Positions 1 through 8,367 of a DNA stretch of 57,955 nucleotides are shown here, piece by piece (position 1 is the stretch's first letter; every line of letters starts with the position of its first letter). The notes below the pieces were generated by a model. The model saw only the letters and a program-made list of their open reading frames with translations. It did no database searches and was not told the origin of the DNA. Origin of the DNA: CAZEAN01 sp964510225 (GTDB lineage Bacteria; Planctomycetota; Planctomycetia; Isosphaerales; Isosphaeraceae). The DNA is taken from positions 1 through 57,955 of the forward strand of contig CAZEAN010000024.1 in assembly GCA_964510225.1 (NCBI GenBank). Reading direction: 5' to 3'. The position numbers and the translations under genes were made by a program.

Positions 1-600
1 CCCTACTCCGCGAGCAAAGCTTCGTCCGATCATTTGGTCCGCGCTTGGCATCACACCTATGGACTTCCGACTCTGATCACGAATTGCTCGAACAACTACG
101 GGCCGTATCAGTTCCCGGAGAAGTTGATTCCGGTGATGATCCTCAACGCCCTCGCGGGCAAGCCGTTGCCGATCTACGGCAAAGGGGACAACATCCGCGA
201 CTGGCTCTTTGTCGACGATCACGCACGGGCACTACGGATTGTCCTGGAACAAGGAAAGCCGGGTGAAACCTATAACGTAGGTGGTCATAACGAAAAGACT
301 AACATCGAGGTTGTTAAGACGATCTGTCGGTTGCTCGACGAGCTTGTGCCGGATGCGTCACACCGGCCTCATGAGCAACTGATCAGTTTCGTGACTGATC
401 GACCTGGACACGACATGCGATACGCCATCGACGCCAGCAAGATTGGTAAGGAATTAGGTTGGAACCCAGCGGAGACCTTTGAGACAGGGCTCCGAAAGAC
501 AGTTTCATGGTACTTGGCCAACCGAGCGTGGTGTGACCGAGTCTCCTCGGGGGCCTATCGAGAACGACTCGGCCTCAACCGGGAGCAACAGCCGGCATGA
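1..600 (+). CDS. rfbB: dTDP-glucose 4,6-dehydratase, C-terminal part (5' truncated by window edge)
   Basis: Converts dTDP-glucose to dTDP-4-keto-6-deoxyglucose, the second step of dTDP-L-rhamnose synthesis in the cytoplasm. The frame is open from base 1, so the N-terminal NAD-binding half lies outside the window. The first residues read PYSASKASSDH, which holds the YxxxK catalytic pair of extended short-chain dehydrogenases; NNYGPYQFPEKLIP, GDNIRDWLFVDDH and the TYNVGG stretch further on are typical of RmlB. The TGA stop overlaps the ATG of the next gene by 4 bases, so this is one operon with rfbA and rfbC. The family call is secure; only the length is unknown. Confidence 0.96.
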   Translation, partial: PYSASKASSDHLVRAWHHTYGLPTLITNCSNNYGPYQFPEKLIPVMILNALAGKPLPIYGKGDNIRDWLFVDDHARALRIVLEQGKPGETYNVGGHNEKTNIEVVKTICRLLDELVPDASHRPHEQLISFVTDRPGHDMRYAIDASKIGKELGWNPAETFETGLRKTVSWYLANRAWCDRVSSGAYRERLGLNREQQPA

Positions 601-1490
601 CGCTCAGCAACCGTCGTGGGATCATCTTGGCAGGGGGCCTCGGAACGCGGCTCTATCCCTTAACTCGGGTCACGAGCAAACAACTGCTTCCTGTGTACGA
701 TAAGCCGATGATTTATTACCCCTTGAGCACTCTGATGCTCGCGGGGATCCGTGAGATTCTCTTGATTTCCACACCGACCGATCTGCCCCGCTATCGTGAC
801 CTCCTCGGCGATGGTACTCAGTGGGGCCTCCGGCTTGAGTACGCTGAGCAACCAAAGCCTGAAGGACTCGCCCAGGCGTTTATCATCGGGCGGGCATTTA
901 TTGGCGACCGACCTTCGGCATTAGTCCTGGGTGACAATATCTTTTACGGCCATGGGTTCCCTGAACTCTTAAGACGTGCCGATGCGAGAACTGAAGGGGC
1001 GACCGTCTTCGGCTATCACGTGCAAGATCCTGAGCGGTACGGCGTGGTTGAATTTGATGGGCAAGGACGTGCCGTCAGTATCGAAGAGAAGCCGAAAGAG
1101 CCGAGGTCGAACTACGCGGTAACGGGGCTCTACTTCTACGACAACCAAATCCTCGAAATCGCCGCTTCGCAAAAGCCGTCGCTGCGGGGCGAGTTAGAAA
1201 TCACCGACTCCAATGTCGCCTACCTCCAACGCGGGCAGCTCCAGGTGGAACTAATGGGCCGTGGGTTTGCCTGGCTCGACACGGGAACGCATGAGTCGCT
1301 CGCTCAAGCTTCGGAGTACATCCGGATCATCGAGCAACGCCAAGGACTCAAAATTGCTTGCGTTGAAGAGATTGCGTACCGGATGGGGTTCATTGACGCG
1401 GGCCAAGTCCAGCAACTCGCGGCGGAACTCAAGAACGACTACGGTCGCTATTTGTCCGAATTAGTCAGTCGGGAGTCGAGCCTCCGATGA
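597..1490 (+). CDS. rfbA: glucose-1-phosphate thymidylyltransferase
   Basis: Makes dTDP-glucose from dTTP and glucose-1-phosphate, the first committed step to dTDP-rhamnose. The 297-residue protein has the usual RmlA length. Near the N-terminus it shows the nucleotide-binding GGLGTRLYPLT loop and KQLLPVYDKPMIYYPL, then LGDNIFYG and EEKPKEP in the middle, and FAWLDTGTHESL near the C-terminal third, all hallmarks of the family. The start overlaps the rfbB stop (ATGA) and the stop overlaps the rfbC start in the same way, which suggests translational coupling through the three-gene cluster. Confidence 0.97.
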   Translation: MTLSNRRGIILAGGLGTRLYPLTRVTSKQLLPVYDKPMIYYPLSTLMLAGIREILLISTPTDLPRYRDLLGDGTQWGLRLEYAEQPKPEGLAQAFIIGRAFIGDRPSALVLGDNIFYGHGFPELLRRADARTEGATVFGYHVQDPERYGVVEFDGQGRAVSIEEKPKEPRSNYAVTGLYFYDNQILEIAASQKPSLRGELEITDSNVAYLQRGQLQVELMGRGFAWLDTGTHESLAQASEYIRIIEQRQGLKIACVEEIAYRMGFIDAGQVQQLAAELKNDYGRYLSELVSRESSLR

Positions 1491-2047
1491 ACGTAATCGA
1501 GACATCGATCCCCGGGGTCTTGATCTTCGAGCCGAAGGTCTTTGGTGACGCGCGTGGGTTCTTTATGGAGACTTGGAACCAAACACGGTACGCCGAAGCC
1601 GGCCTTCCTGAGCGGTTCGTCCAAGACAACCTTTCCTTCTCCACGCAAGGTGTCCTCCGCGGGCTTCATTACCAACACCCGACCGCCCAAGGGAAGCTCG
1701 TCACAGTCTTAGAAGGGGAAGTATTCGATGTCGCCGTCGATATCCGCGCTGGCTCACCGACCTTCGGCCAGTGGATCGGCGTCACGCTCTCGGCTGAGAA
1801 CAAGAAGCAATTCTGGGTTCCTGAAGGATTCGCCCACGGGTTTGCTGTAACGAGTCAGACAGCGCTTTTTAGCTATAAATGTAGCAACTTTTATGCGCCG
1901 AATGAGGAAGGGACGATTCTCTGGAATGACCCTGACGTTGGCATCGATTGGAAAGTTCAGTCTCCCACCATTTCCGCCAAAGACGCCGCGGGCGCGTTGC
2001 TGAAGGAGATGCCAGCCGATCGGTTGCCCCAGTATCATCGGGGTTAG
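1487..2047 (+). CDS. rfbC: dTDP-4-dehydrorhamnose 3,5-epimerase
   Basis: Epimerises the keto sugar made by RfbB at C3 and C5. The 186 residues match the normal length of RmlC. The cupin-type core is visible as FVQDNLSFSTQGVLRGLHYQ (His of the active site in GLHYQ), then GEVFDVAVDIR and WVPEGFAHGF, with the YAPNEEGTI segment following. It starts within the last four bases of rfbA and ends with TAG. The final enzyme rfbD is not downstream here, so it is either before the window or elsewhere. Confidence 0.96.
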   Translation: MNVIETSIPGVLIFEPKVFGDARGFFMETWNQTRYAEAGLPERFVQDNLSFSTQGVLRGLHYQHPTAQGKLVTVLEGEVFDVAVDIRAGSPTFGQWIGVTLSAENKKQFWVPEGFAHGFAVTSQTALFSYKCSNFYAPNEEGTILWNDPDVGIDWKVQSPTISAKDAAGALLKEMPADRLPQYHRG

Positions 2048-2095
2048 CGACACTTCCGTTTGCAGAGATCAGTAAGGTGTCGTAGGTACCTCAAC

Positions 2096-2986
2096 ATGGA
2101 AGTCTTGGTGAGCTTTAGGCGGGTCCGGCCTCCCTGTTGCGCGGGACTCGGGGTCTTGCATCCGGACACAGGGAAGTTTCGGATCGTCTTGGAATTCCCC
2201 AAGAAGTCACTTCGCTGTGATGGATTTGGCGGGATGGCCGTTGGTGATAATGCACTCTTTGTAGCGACTGAGCCATTCCGGCATCGTGACGAAGCCGAGC
2301 CTTCCCTCCTTTGTTTCCGATCTAAGGACTTAATGCTCGAAGAACGTTATCAGCTTCGGGGAATGGGTTCGATCCGAACGCTCTGGTTTTGGGAGAGCAC
2401 GCTCTACGTTGCTTCCGGTGCTACCGGCGAGATTCATGCATTTCGGACCGACGGGTCCCAGGTATTGGAGGATCGCTTTGTCATCCGCCACTGGCTCAAT
2501 ACTGAGGGTCAGGCAGAGCTATACCATACGGCGCTTCAGGGGCTCCAGAACGATCTCTATGCAACGGCGATTGATCAACGGACTCAGGACGGCTTGCTCC
2601 TCAACGTCACCCGAGATGCTGTCGTTGCTCGAGGGCTCTCCGATCCTCAGTCGTTGGCGCTCGATGGCGATGCACTCGTCTACGCCGACTCAAGCTTCGG
2701 TGCGGTCCACCGACTGAATCGCTCCTTCACCCCTTACTGTTCTGCTCCAATCGGTGGCCTTGCCCGAGGGCTTGCAGTGACCGATTCCGGGCTCTTCGCA
2801 GGCTCTACGACAGAGGAAGGGTGTACGATTATCCGACTTGAGCCGGGGGATCTCCGGATCACCGATACCTTCCCGACTTCGGTCAGCGGCGCCGAGATCG
2901 GCACTCTTCTCCCGATTGAAGGAGCAGGAGCCTGGCCACCCCCGGATCAATCATTTTGGGACGAATCCTATCCAGATTGGCTCTGA
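2096..2986 (+). CDS. hypothetical protein, beta-propeller-like, downstream of the rhamnose genes
   Basis: I do not recognise a precise family. The 296 residues (starting at the ATG that opens MEVLVSFRR; an in-frame start 36 bases further up is possible) contain repeated short units such as GLGVLHPDTGKF, GMAVGDNALFVAT, IRTLWFWESTLYVAS, LALDGDALVYADSSFGAV and GLAVTDSGLFAGS. That alternation of a hydrophobic strand, a turn with G or D, and another strand is typical of six-bladed propellers of the DUF4915/NHL kind. There is no signal peptide. It lies 48 bases behind rfbC and may be carried on the same transcript, so a role in envelope polysaccharide synthesis is a guess from position only. Confidence 0.6.
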   Translation: MEVLVSFRRVRPPCCAGLGVLHPDTGKFRIVLEFPKKSLRCDGFGGMAVGDNALFVATEPFRHRDEAEPSLLCFRSKDLMLEERYQLRGMGSIRTLWFWESTLYVASGATGEIHAFRTDGSQVLEDRFVIRHWLNTEGQAELYHTALQGLQNDLYATAIDQRTQDGLLLNVTRDAVVARGLSDPQSLALDGDALVYADSSFGAVHRLNRSFTPYCSAPIGGLARGLAVTDSGLFAGSTTEEGCTIIRLEPGDLRITDTFPTSVSGAEIGTLLPIEGAGAWPPPDQSFWDESYPDWL

Positions 2987-3483
2987 ACCAGGGAGAATCT
3001 CGCTGGCCGGGAAACACTCTCCTTTCTCAGATGATCACCTCACCGGAATGCCATTTTCTCTGCCCATCCTCTGGTAGTGGTGCCTTTAGCCAGTCAGATC
3101 ATCGACTTCAGTCTGCCGAGAGTACAGATGGCCTCTGGCCGGAACATCGGGCGCGCAACCCTCGACCCAAGACTACGGCCACTGTTTGCGCTGTCTCTGT
3201 TTCTGTTGGGTTCGGCGAACCTTGGGGATCCCTGAGTGTCTGGTTGATCATTGGACTGGCTGATTGACTTCCCGCCCCATGAGTTCTCCTCCGATGAGAA
3301 GCCTAAATTACAATAAATTATCCTTACTCTTGATAATCGCTTTGTTGCACTTGATATCCCTCGAGCGTTTGATCTGAGGCGGCTTTTGGTAAGCATGATT
3401 TCACCGCCCTCGACGACTTAGGAGTACGGTCGCGGGCGTCGAGGTTTCTCATGAGTGAGGCGAACTCAGCGCGGGTCAATCGA
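2987..3483. other. intergenic, no gene seen
   Basis: About 500 bases between the rhamnose cluster and the tRNA genes. Overlapping short frames in several registers show no family resemblance. It holds a possible promoter at 3330-3357 (listed separately) and an 8-bp inverted repeat, CCTCGACG at 3408-3415 against CGTCGAGG at 3437-3444, followed by TTTCTC, which could be a weak terminator or a leader hairpin ahead of the tRNAs. Confidence 0.4.
3330..3357 (+). promoter_or_regulatory. possible sigma-70-like promoter ahead of the tRNA cluster
   Basis: TTGATA at 3330-3335 and TGATAT at 3352-3357 are spaced by 16 bases in an AT-rich patch. It sits about 125 bases before the first tRNA and points toward it. 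This is a consensus match read by eye and nothing more; planctomycete promoters are poorly defined. Confidence 0.3.
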
Positions 3484-3571
3484 GGAGGGGAGCCGGATGA
3501 TGGTTGGCCAGACCAGTCTGGAACACTGGCGCCCGACCTTCGGGCCGAGGGTTCGATTCCCTCCCCTTCCG
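3484..3571 (+). tRNA. tRNA-Ser (anticodon GGA)
   Basis: Acceptor stem GGAGGGG at 3484-3490 pairs with CCCTTCC at 3564-3570, discriminator G3571. The anticodon stem CCAGT/ACTGG encloses the loop CTGGAAC, giving anticodon GGA (codons TCC and TCT). A long variable arm with a 5-bp GCCCG/CGGGC stem marks a class II tRNA, as expected for serine. The T arm is GAGGG, TTCGATT, CCCTC. CCA is not encoded. The D stem has one mismatch in my fold. Confidence 0.92.
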
Positions 3572-3588
3572 CATGGCTGGAATAAGTT

Positions 3589-3669
3589 GGAGGAGAACCG
3601 GCTGGATCAGGAGCCCGTTTCGAATGCGGGTGGTCGGAAGACTTGTGGGTTCGAGTCCCACCTCCTCCG
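3589..3669 (+). tRNA. tRNA-Ser (anticodon CGA)
   Basis: Acceptor GGAGGAG (3589-3595) pairs with CTCCTCC (3662-3668), discriminator G3669. The anticodon loop is TTCGAAT, closed by CCCGT/GCGGG, so the anticodon is CGA (codon TCG). A short extra arm GTC-GGAA-GAC and the T arm GTGGG, TTCGAGT, CCCAC complete a class II fold. It follows tRNA-Ser(GGA) by 17 bases. Confidence 0.92.
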
Positions 3670-3711
3670 CATCGTTAGGTAGGTACCCGCATTGCGTGGA
3701 AGACACAAAAG

Positions 3712-3792
3712 GGAGGGGATCCGGCTGGATGAGGAGCCCGTCTTGAAAACGGGTGGCCGCAAGGCTTCCGGGTTCGAGTCCCGGCCCCTCCG
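3712..3792 (+). tRNA. tRNA-Ser (anticodon TGA)
   Basis: Acceptor GGAGGGG (3712-3718) pairs with CCCCTCC (3785-3791), discriminator G3792. The anticodon loop CTTGAAA inside CCCGT/ACGGG gives TGA (codon TCA, with wobble). The variable arm GCC-GCAA-GGC is of the serine type and the T arm is CCGGG, TTCGAGT, CCCGG. With the two preceding genes it completes a set covering all TCN codons. Confidence 0.93.
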
Positions 3793-3813
3793 CTCGTTTC
3801 TTGGAGTTAGTCC

Positions 3814-3886
3814 GCCGAGGTAGACCAACGGCAGAGTCACCGGACTTAAAATCCGGGCAGTGTGGGTTCGAATCCCATCCTCGGCA
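3814..3886 (+). tRNA. tRNA-Leu by anticodon (TAA), but with a short class I variable loop
   Basis: Acceptor GCCGAGG (3814-3820) pairs with CCTCGGC (3879-3885), discriminator A3886. D stem GAC/GTC with GG in the loop; anticodon stem CCGGA/TCCGG around CTTAAAA, so the anticodon is TAA (codon TTA, Leu); T arm GTGGG, TTCGAAT, CCCAT. Only five bases (GCAGT, 3857-3861) lie between the anticodon and T stems. Bacterial leucine tRNAs normally carry a long variable arm, so the fold and the anticodon disagree. The molecule is otherwise intact and looks functional; which amino acid it carries is open. Confidence 0.85.
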
Positions 3887-4009
3887 TTAGTAAATGAACC
3901 GGCTTCATGAAGCCAAGCGTGCAACTCGGATTAGGGGCTTTAGTGCAGCACGATTCTCGTGTAGGCTCTAGCACTCATCGCGTTGATCTGGCTTCACCAC
4001 GACCGAGAG

Positions 4010-5089
4010 ATGACGTCAATGTTGGGCCTTTTCCTGCTGCTCTCACTTCAGGCGGAACCGGAAACAGGGATCATCGAGAGCCCGATCGGAAACGGCAAGG
4101 CTGGATTTTCCGGCGATGGTGGTCCCGCCGAGTCGGCCCAGCTCAACGGCCCGTTTGATGTCGCCTTTGATCAAGCTGGAAACCTGTACTTCTCCGATAC
4201 CTTCAATCATCGGATTAGAAGGGTAGACGCCGCGTCGGGAATTATCACGACCGTTGCCGGGAACGGGTCCAAAGGATTCTCTGGTGATGGTGGTCCGGCG
4301 ACCGAAGCCGCCATGGATGAACCTTATGGATTGGTGATCGATCAAAACGGTAATCTTTACTTCGTCGATCGGCTCAACCGCCGCGTCCGCCGAGTCGATG
4401 CGGGAACCGGCGAAATCGCGACAGTCGCGGGAAATGGTCGAGCCGAGTATTCAGGTGATGGTGGTCCCGGGAGCCTTGCGGGATTAGTCGAACCGAACGG
4501 GATCGCTTTCGATCGAGACGAAACGACCCTCTTGATCGCTGATGTCGCGGGGCATCGGCTTCGAGCGCTCAACCTCAACGACGAGGTCATCACGACTCTC
4601 GCCGGGACTGGCAGACCAGTACATCAAGGGGATAACGGTCCGGCATCCGAAGCGAGTCTTCATGGACCGCGGGCGGTTGATGTCGGCGTCGATGGAACGA
4701 TTTACGTCCTCGAGCGTAACGGAAATACCCTCCGCACGATTGATCGCGAGGGGATCATCCGGACGATCGCGGGGACTGGGGAACGCGGCTACAGCGGAGA
4801 CGGTGGTCTTGGGATCAACGCCACTTTTGATGGGCCCAAAGAGCTTCAATTGACCGCGACGGGAGCTTTCATCGTCGACACAGAAAACCAGGTGATCCGG
4901 CGGTTTGATCTCGAGACGGGGATCATCACCACGGTGGCCGGTAACGGTAACCGAGGCCCATCGGGTGATGGCGGCCCGGCCCTTCAAGCCGAACTCGATC
5001 GACCTCACGGAGTTGCGCTCGGCCCTGATGAAGCCATCTACATCGGCGATACGAACAATCATCGGATCCGACGCGTGATCCGTCCCTGA
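4010..5089 (+). CDS. secreted NHL-repeat beta-propeller protein
   Basis: A 359-residue protein of tandem repeats of about 55 residues, each with the pattern GxSGDGGPA, then A.L..P.G, a D.GN.Y..D strand pair, NHRIRRVD and I.TVAGNG. About six copies are visible, enough for a closed propeller. I place the start at the ATG at 4010, behind GAGAG; a TTG at 3983 and an ATG at 4019 are alternatives. The first residues MTSMLGLFLLLSLQA look like a short signal peptide, so the protein is probably exported. NHL propellers bind proteins, RNA or sugars; no catalytic residues can be named. It follows the tRNA cluster and stands alone. Confidence 0.85.
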   Translation: MTSMLGLFLLLSLQAEPETGIIESPIGNGKAGFSGDGGPAESAQLNGPFDVAFDQAGNLYFSDTFNHRIRRVDAASGIITTVAGNGSKGFSGDGGPATEAAMDEPYGLVIDQNGNLYFVDRLNRRVRRVDAGTGEIATVAGNGRAEYSGDGGPGSLAGLVEPNGIAFDRDETTLLIADVAGHRLRALNLNDEVITTLAGTGRPVHQGDNGPASEASLHGPRAVDVGVDGTIYVLERNGNTLRTIDREGIIRTIAGTGERGYSGDGGLGINATFDGPKELQLTATGAFIVDTENQVIRRFDLETGIITTVAGNGNRGPSGDGGPALQAELDRPHGVALGPDEAIYIGDTNNHRIRRVIRP

Positions 5090-5237
5090 CCATGATTCGG
5101 AACCATCCAATAGCCTCCGTTTCCTCTTCGTTTCAGCCCCACGGTACGTTATCATCATCTAAGAGATCACCCAAAGGAACCGTATCACTAAAACTTGTCG
5201 GTACGTTTTTTTGTTGAGAGATCCTTGAAAATCAAAA

Positions 5238-6356
5238 ATGATGAGCATTGATCTCGGATCTAACGATTCAAATCCTTCTGCGCAGCAACGACGATTTGAT
5301 TTTGCCCCATTCGATCCTCATCCCGCGATCCGTGGCGGCCATCTGCAAACTCTGGTCGGCTACTATCTACCAGTCGCCAACCCACTCTTACAATCGCAAC
5401 GATTCGAAATTGGGCTATCTGATGGTGACCGGCTCCTTGTCTTCGAGAACGCCCCCACCTTGTGCCCTCCCAATCGGCCGGTCGTAATTCTGGTGCACGG
5501 TCTCGCCGGCAGTGCGGAGAGCGATTACCAGATCCGATTTACTCATCGGCTCCTGGACCTTGGTATCCGAGTTCTCCGACTCAATCTTCGAAATGCCGGG
5601 GAGGGTCTCGGACTTGCCCGAGGGATCTACCACGCTGGTCGTTCTGATGATCTCCGGGCCCTTTGTGAATGGACTGCAGTGCGCTTCCCTGACGCACCGA
5701 TCGGATTGGTCGGCCTCTCACTCGGTGGCAACATCGTTCTGAAACTCGCGGGTGAGGCTAGCAAGATCCCAGTACCGAATCTCGATTGTGTTCTTGCAGC
5801 CAACCCTCCGATCGATCTTGAACATTGCTGTAGTCATATGCAGCGATTTCCTTTTCTCCTGTATGATCGCTTCTTTGTTCGTCAATTAGTCAAACATGTG
5901 CAAGAGCTTCACCAGCTTTTCCCAGATCTGGGACCCTTGCAATTGAGTACCGTCCGTTCCCTCTTGGAGTTTGACGAGCGTTACACCGCGCCACGGAGTG
6001 GATTTCGAGGCGCGATTGAATACTATCGAAACGCAAGCGCTCGTCGTTGGATTTCCGAGATCCAGATTCCCGGACTTGTAATCCATGCTGAGGATGATCC
6101 CTTCATACCGCCTGATCCTTTTGATCCAACCATTTTTCCAGCGAATTTAAGGTTAGAGTTGGTTCCTTCAGGTGGTCACCTAGGCTACCTCAGCCGGAGC
6201 CGTCGTGGGCGAGATCGTCGATGGCTTGACGCCACCTTCACGACTTGGCTGGGCAGCCACTGGTCGGACAGAATCGAGTCTCCGAATCCTCCCAGACCCA
6301 TTCCGAACGTTCGATCGACCCTGGTCTTTACGCCCGATTCGTCCTTACCTCAATGA
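5238..6356 (+). CDS. alpha/beta hydrolase, YheT family
   Basis: Esterase-like hydrolase of the YheT/ABHD1 group, 372 residues, probably cytoplasmic. HPAIRGGHLQTL near residue 30 is the family N-terminal motif; ILVHGLAGSAESDY is the oxyanion-hole strand; GLVGLSLGGN carries the nucleophile serine; a late aspartate in HAEDDPFIP and a histidine in PSGGHLGY complete the triad. The start codon is ATG at 5238 with another ATG directly after; no clear ribosome-binding site is seen. It ends 54 bases before the ABC-F gene and may be cotranscribed with it. The natural substrate is unknown. Confidence 0.88.
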   Translation: MMSIDLGSNDSNPSAQQRRFDFAPFDPHPAIRGGHLQTLVGYYLPVANPLLQSQRFEIGLSDGDRLLVFENAPTLCPPNRPVVILVHGLAGSAESDYQIRFTHRLLDLGIRVLRLNLRNAGEGLGLARGIYHAGRSDDLRALCEWTAVRFPDAPIGLVGLSLGGNIVLKLAGEASKIPVPNLDCVLAANPPIDLEHCCSHMQRFPFLLYDRFFVRQLVKHVQELHQLFPDLGPLQLSTVRSLLEFDERYTAPRSGFRGAIEYYRNASARRWISEIQIPGLVIHAEDDPFIPPDPFDPTIFPANLRLELVPSGGHLGYLSRSRRGRDRRWLDATFTTWLGSHWSDRIESPNPPRPIPNVRSTLVFTPDSSLPQ

Positions 6357-6410
6357 CCCCATGACCAGCAATTCTTACACGATCACCGAGCCTCGAATCG
6401 GGTCCCATTA

Positions 6411-8330
6411 ATGATCCTCGCAACCGCTCAAGGTCTCGGCCGCCAGTACACCAGTGATCCCGTCTTTGCCGACCTCGACTTCGAGATCAAGGGGGGAGAC
6501 CGGATCGGCTTAGTCGGCCCCAATGGCGCGGGGAAGACCAGCCTGATGCGGGTTGTTGCCAAGCTCGACAATCCGGATATGGGAAGGTATCACCTCAAAC
6601 AGGGGCTCCGCGTCAGTCTCCTCCGCCAGCAGCCCGACTTCGACCCCAGCGCTACGCTCTTCGAAGTTGCAAAGTCGGGACTTGCCTCGCTCCTGGAACT
6701 TCAGGAGGAGCTGGAAGAAGCCGCGCAAGAAATGGCCGAGGCCTCCGATGATCGCGAACGGGATCGCGCTTCCCGGCGGTTCGCCGACCTCCAAGAGCGG
6801 ATCGAACACCAAGATGCATACGCGATCGAGCATCGGATCGAGGAGATCCTGACCGGTCTCAATTTCCGTCGCGATGATTTCGACCGCCCCGCTGGGACGT
6901 TCTCTGGAGGACAGCAGTCGAGGTTGATGCTTGCGCGGCTTCTCCTCGAAAGTCCAGATCTCATGCTCCTCGACGAGCCAACAAACCATCTCGACATTGC
7001 ATCCGTGAGCTGGCTGGAAAACTACCTCTCCAAACAGCCGGTTGCGATGGTCATCGTCAGCCACGATCGCTACTTTCTCGATGCGACCGTCAATTGCATC
7101 TGGGAACTCTACCTCGGGAACGTCAGCATCTATCCGGGAAACTACAGCCAATACTGGAAGCTCCGGGAAGAGCGTGCGAAACTCCTTGAGACTCGAGCGA
7201 AGAAACAGGCTGCCCAGGCGGCTGATTTGCAAAAGTTCATCGATAAGTTCGGCGTCGGAACGCGAGCCTCACAAGCCAAAGACAAGGCGAAGAAATTGGA
7301 AAGGGTGATGGCTGAAGACATCGAATTGATGTCTGACATCCATGGTCCACCGATGGGGTTCGAAATCGTCGAGCGCTCTGGTGACGTCGTAATCGAAGCG
7401 AAGAATCTGAGCAAAGGATTTGACAACAAGAGGCTCTTCGAGCGGCTTAACCTGAGCGTTCAGCGCGGTCAGTGTATAGGGATCATGGGACCGAACGGCG
7501 CCGGGAAATCCACGTTGGTCAAGACGCTGATCGGTCGGATTAAGGCCGATTCGGGCGAGGTTAAACTGGGCCATAAGGTCACGATTGGCTATTACGATCA
7601 GGGTTTGGAATCACTGCCGGCCGAGACCCCGGTCCTCCGCGCAGTCTGGCCTGAAGACGATACCGATTGGTTGGAACAGGATGTCCGCGACCTCCTCGCC
7701 AAGTTCGGGCTCCGCGGCGATCTCGCTCTCCAGACGGTCGGTAGGCTCTCGGGAGGTGAAAAAGGTAAGGCCGCACTCGCACGGCTCTCGGCAACAGGGG
7801 CGAATCTTCTCGTTATGGACGAGCCGACGAACCACCTTGACATCTGGTCGTGCGATGCCCTCGAACGTTCGATCCGCGAGTTCGAAGGAACAGTCTTAGT
7901 GGTCAGTCACGACCGTTACTTCCTAAACCAAGTGACCGACCGATTGATTGTGATCGAGGACGGCACGGCACGGGTTGTCGATGGCGATTACGAAACCTAC
8001 CGACGCCTCCTTGCCCAGCAACTCGAGGCTAAGAATAGTCGTCAACAAAACAGTCCGCATCAACCCAAAGTCAAATCGAAATCCAACCCAACGAATTCGA
8101 ACCCTTCGAAGAAGAAGCGAAAATTCCCCTTCAAAAAAGCAGCCGACCTCGAACGGGAGATCGGAGAGACGGAGACAGAAATCGCGGGCCTCGAAGAACT
8201 CCTCGGTCAGTCGGAGACATGGAAGGATCCGAACCGTGCTCGGGAAGCGCAAGCACGCTACGACGATCTTGTGGAAGTAGTCAAATCCCTCTATGAGCAC
8301 TGGGAAGAAGCACTTGAATATAACACATGA
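6411..8330 (+). CDS. ABC-F family ATPase, Uup/EttA-like
   Basis: Cytoplasmic protein of 639 residues with two ABC ATPase domains in one chain and no membrane segments, so a ribosome-acting ABC-F factor and not a transporter. Domain 1 has Walker A GPNGAGKTSL near residue 38, signature FSGGQQSR and Walker B LMLLDEPTNHLD. Domain 2 has GPNGAGKSTL near residue 360, LSGGEKGK and LLVMDEPTNHLD. A charged linker of the ABC_tran_Xtn type lies between them. The last 110 residues are basic and then coiled-coil, the arrangement of Uup. It is not possible to tell Uup from an antibiotic-resistance ABC-F from sequence alone. Confidence 0.92.
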   Translation: MILATAQGLGRQYTSDPVFADLDFEIKGGDRIGLVGPNGAGKTSLMRVVAKLDNPDMGRYHLKQGLRVSLLRQQPDFDPSATLFEVAKSGLASLLELQEELEEAAQEMAEASDDRERDRASRRFADLQERIEHQDAYAIEHRIEEILTGLNFRRDDFDRPAGTFSGGQQSRLMLARLLLESPDLMLLDEPTNHLDIASVSWLENYLSKQPVAMVIVSHDRYFLDATVNCIWELYLGNVSIYPGNYSQYWKLREERAKLLETRAKKQAAQAADLQKFIDKFGVGTRASQAKDKAKKLERVMAEDIELMSDIHGPPMGFEIVERSGDVVIEAKNLSKGFDNKRLFERLNLSVQRGQCIGIMGPNGAGKSTLVKTLIGRIKADSGEVKLGHKVTIGYYDQGLESLPAETPVLRAVWPEDDTDWLEQDVRDLLAKFGLRGDLALQTVGRLSGGEKGKAALARLSATGANLLVMDEPTNHLDIWSCDALERSIREFEGTVLVVSHDRYFLNQVTDRLIVIEDGTARVVDGDYETYRRLLAQQLEAKNSRQQNSPHQPKVKSKSNPTNSNPSKKKRKFPFKKAADLEREIGETETEIAGLEELLGQSETWKDPNRAREAQARYDDLVEVVKSLYEHWEEALEYNT

Positions 8331-8367
8331 CACAGTATTTGAACAACTTCGGATCCAAGAAATCGAG

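Noticed and set aside
3476..3924. Short frames across 3476-3924 resembling protein (RDSNP, GLEPTS strings)
   Set aside because: These are translations of the tRNA genes, a well-known false-positive pattern.
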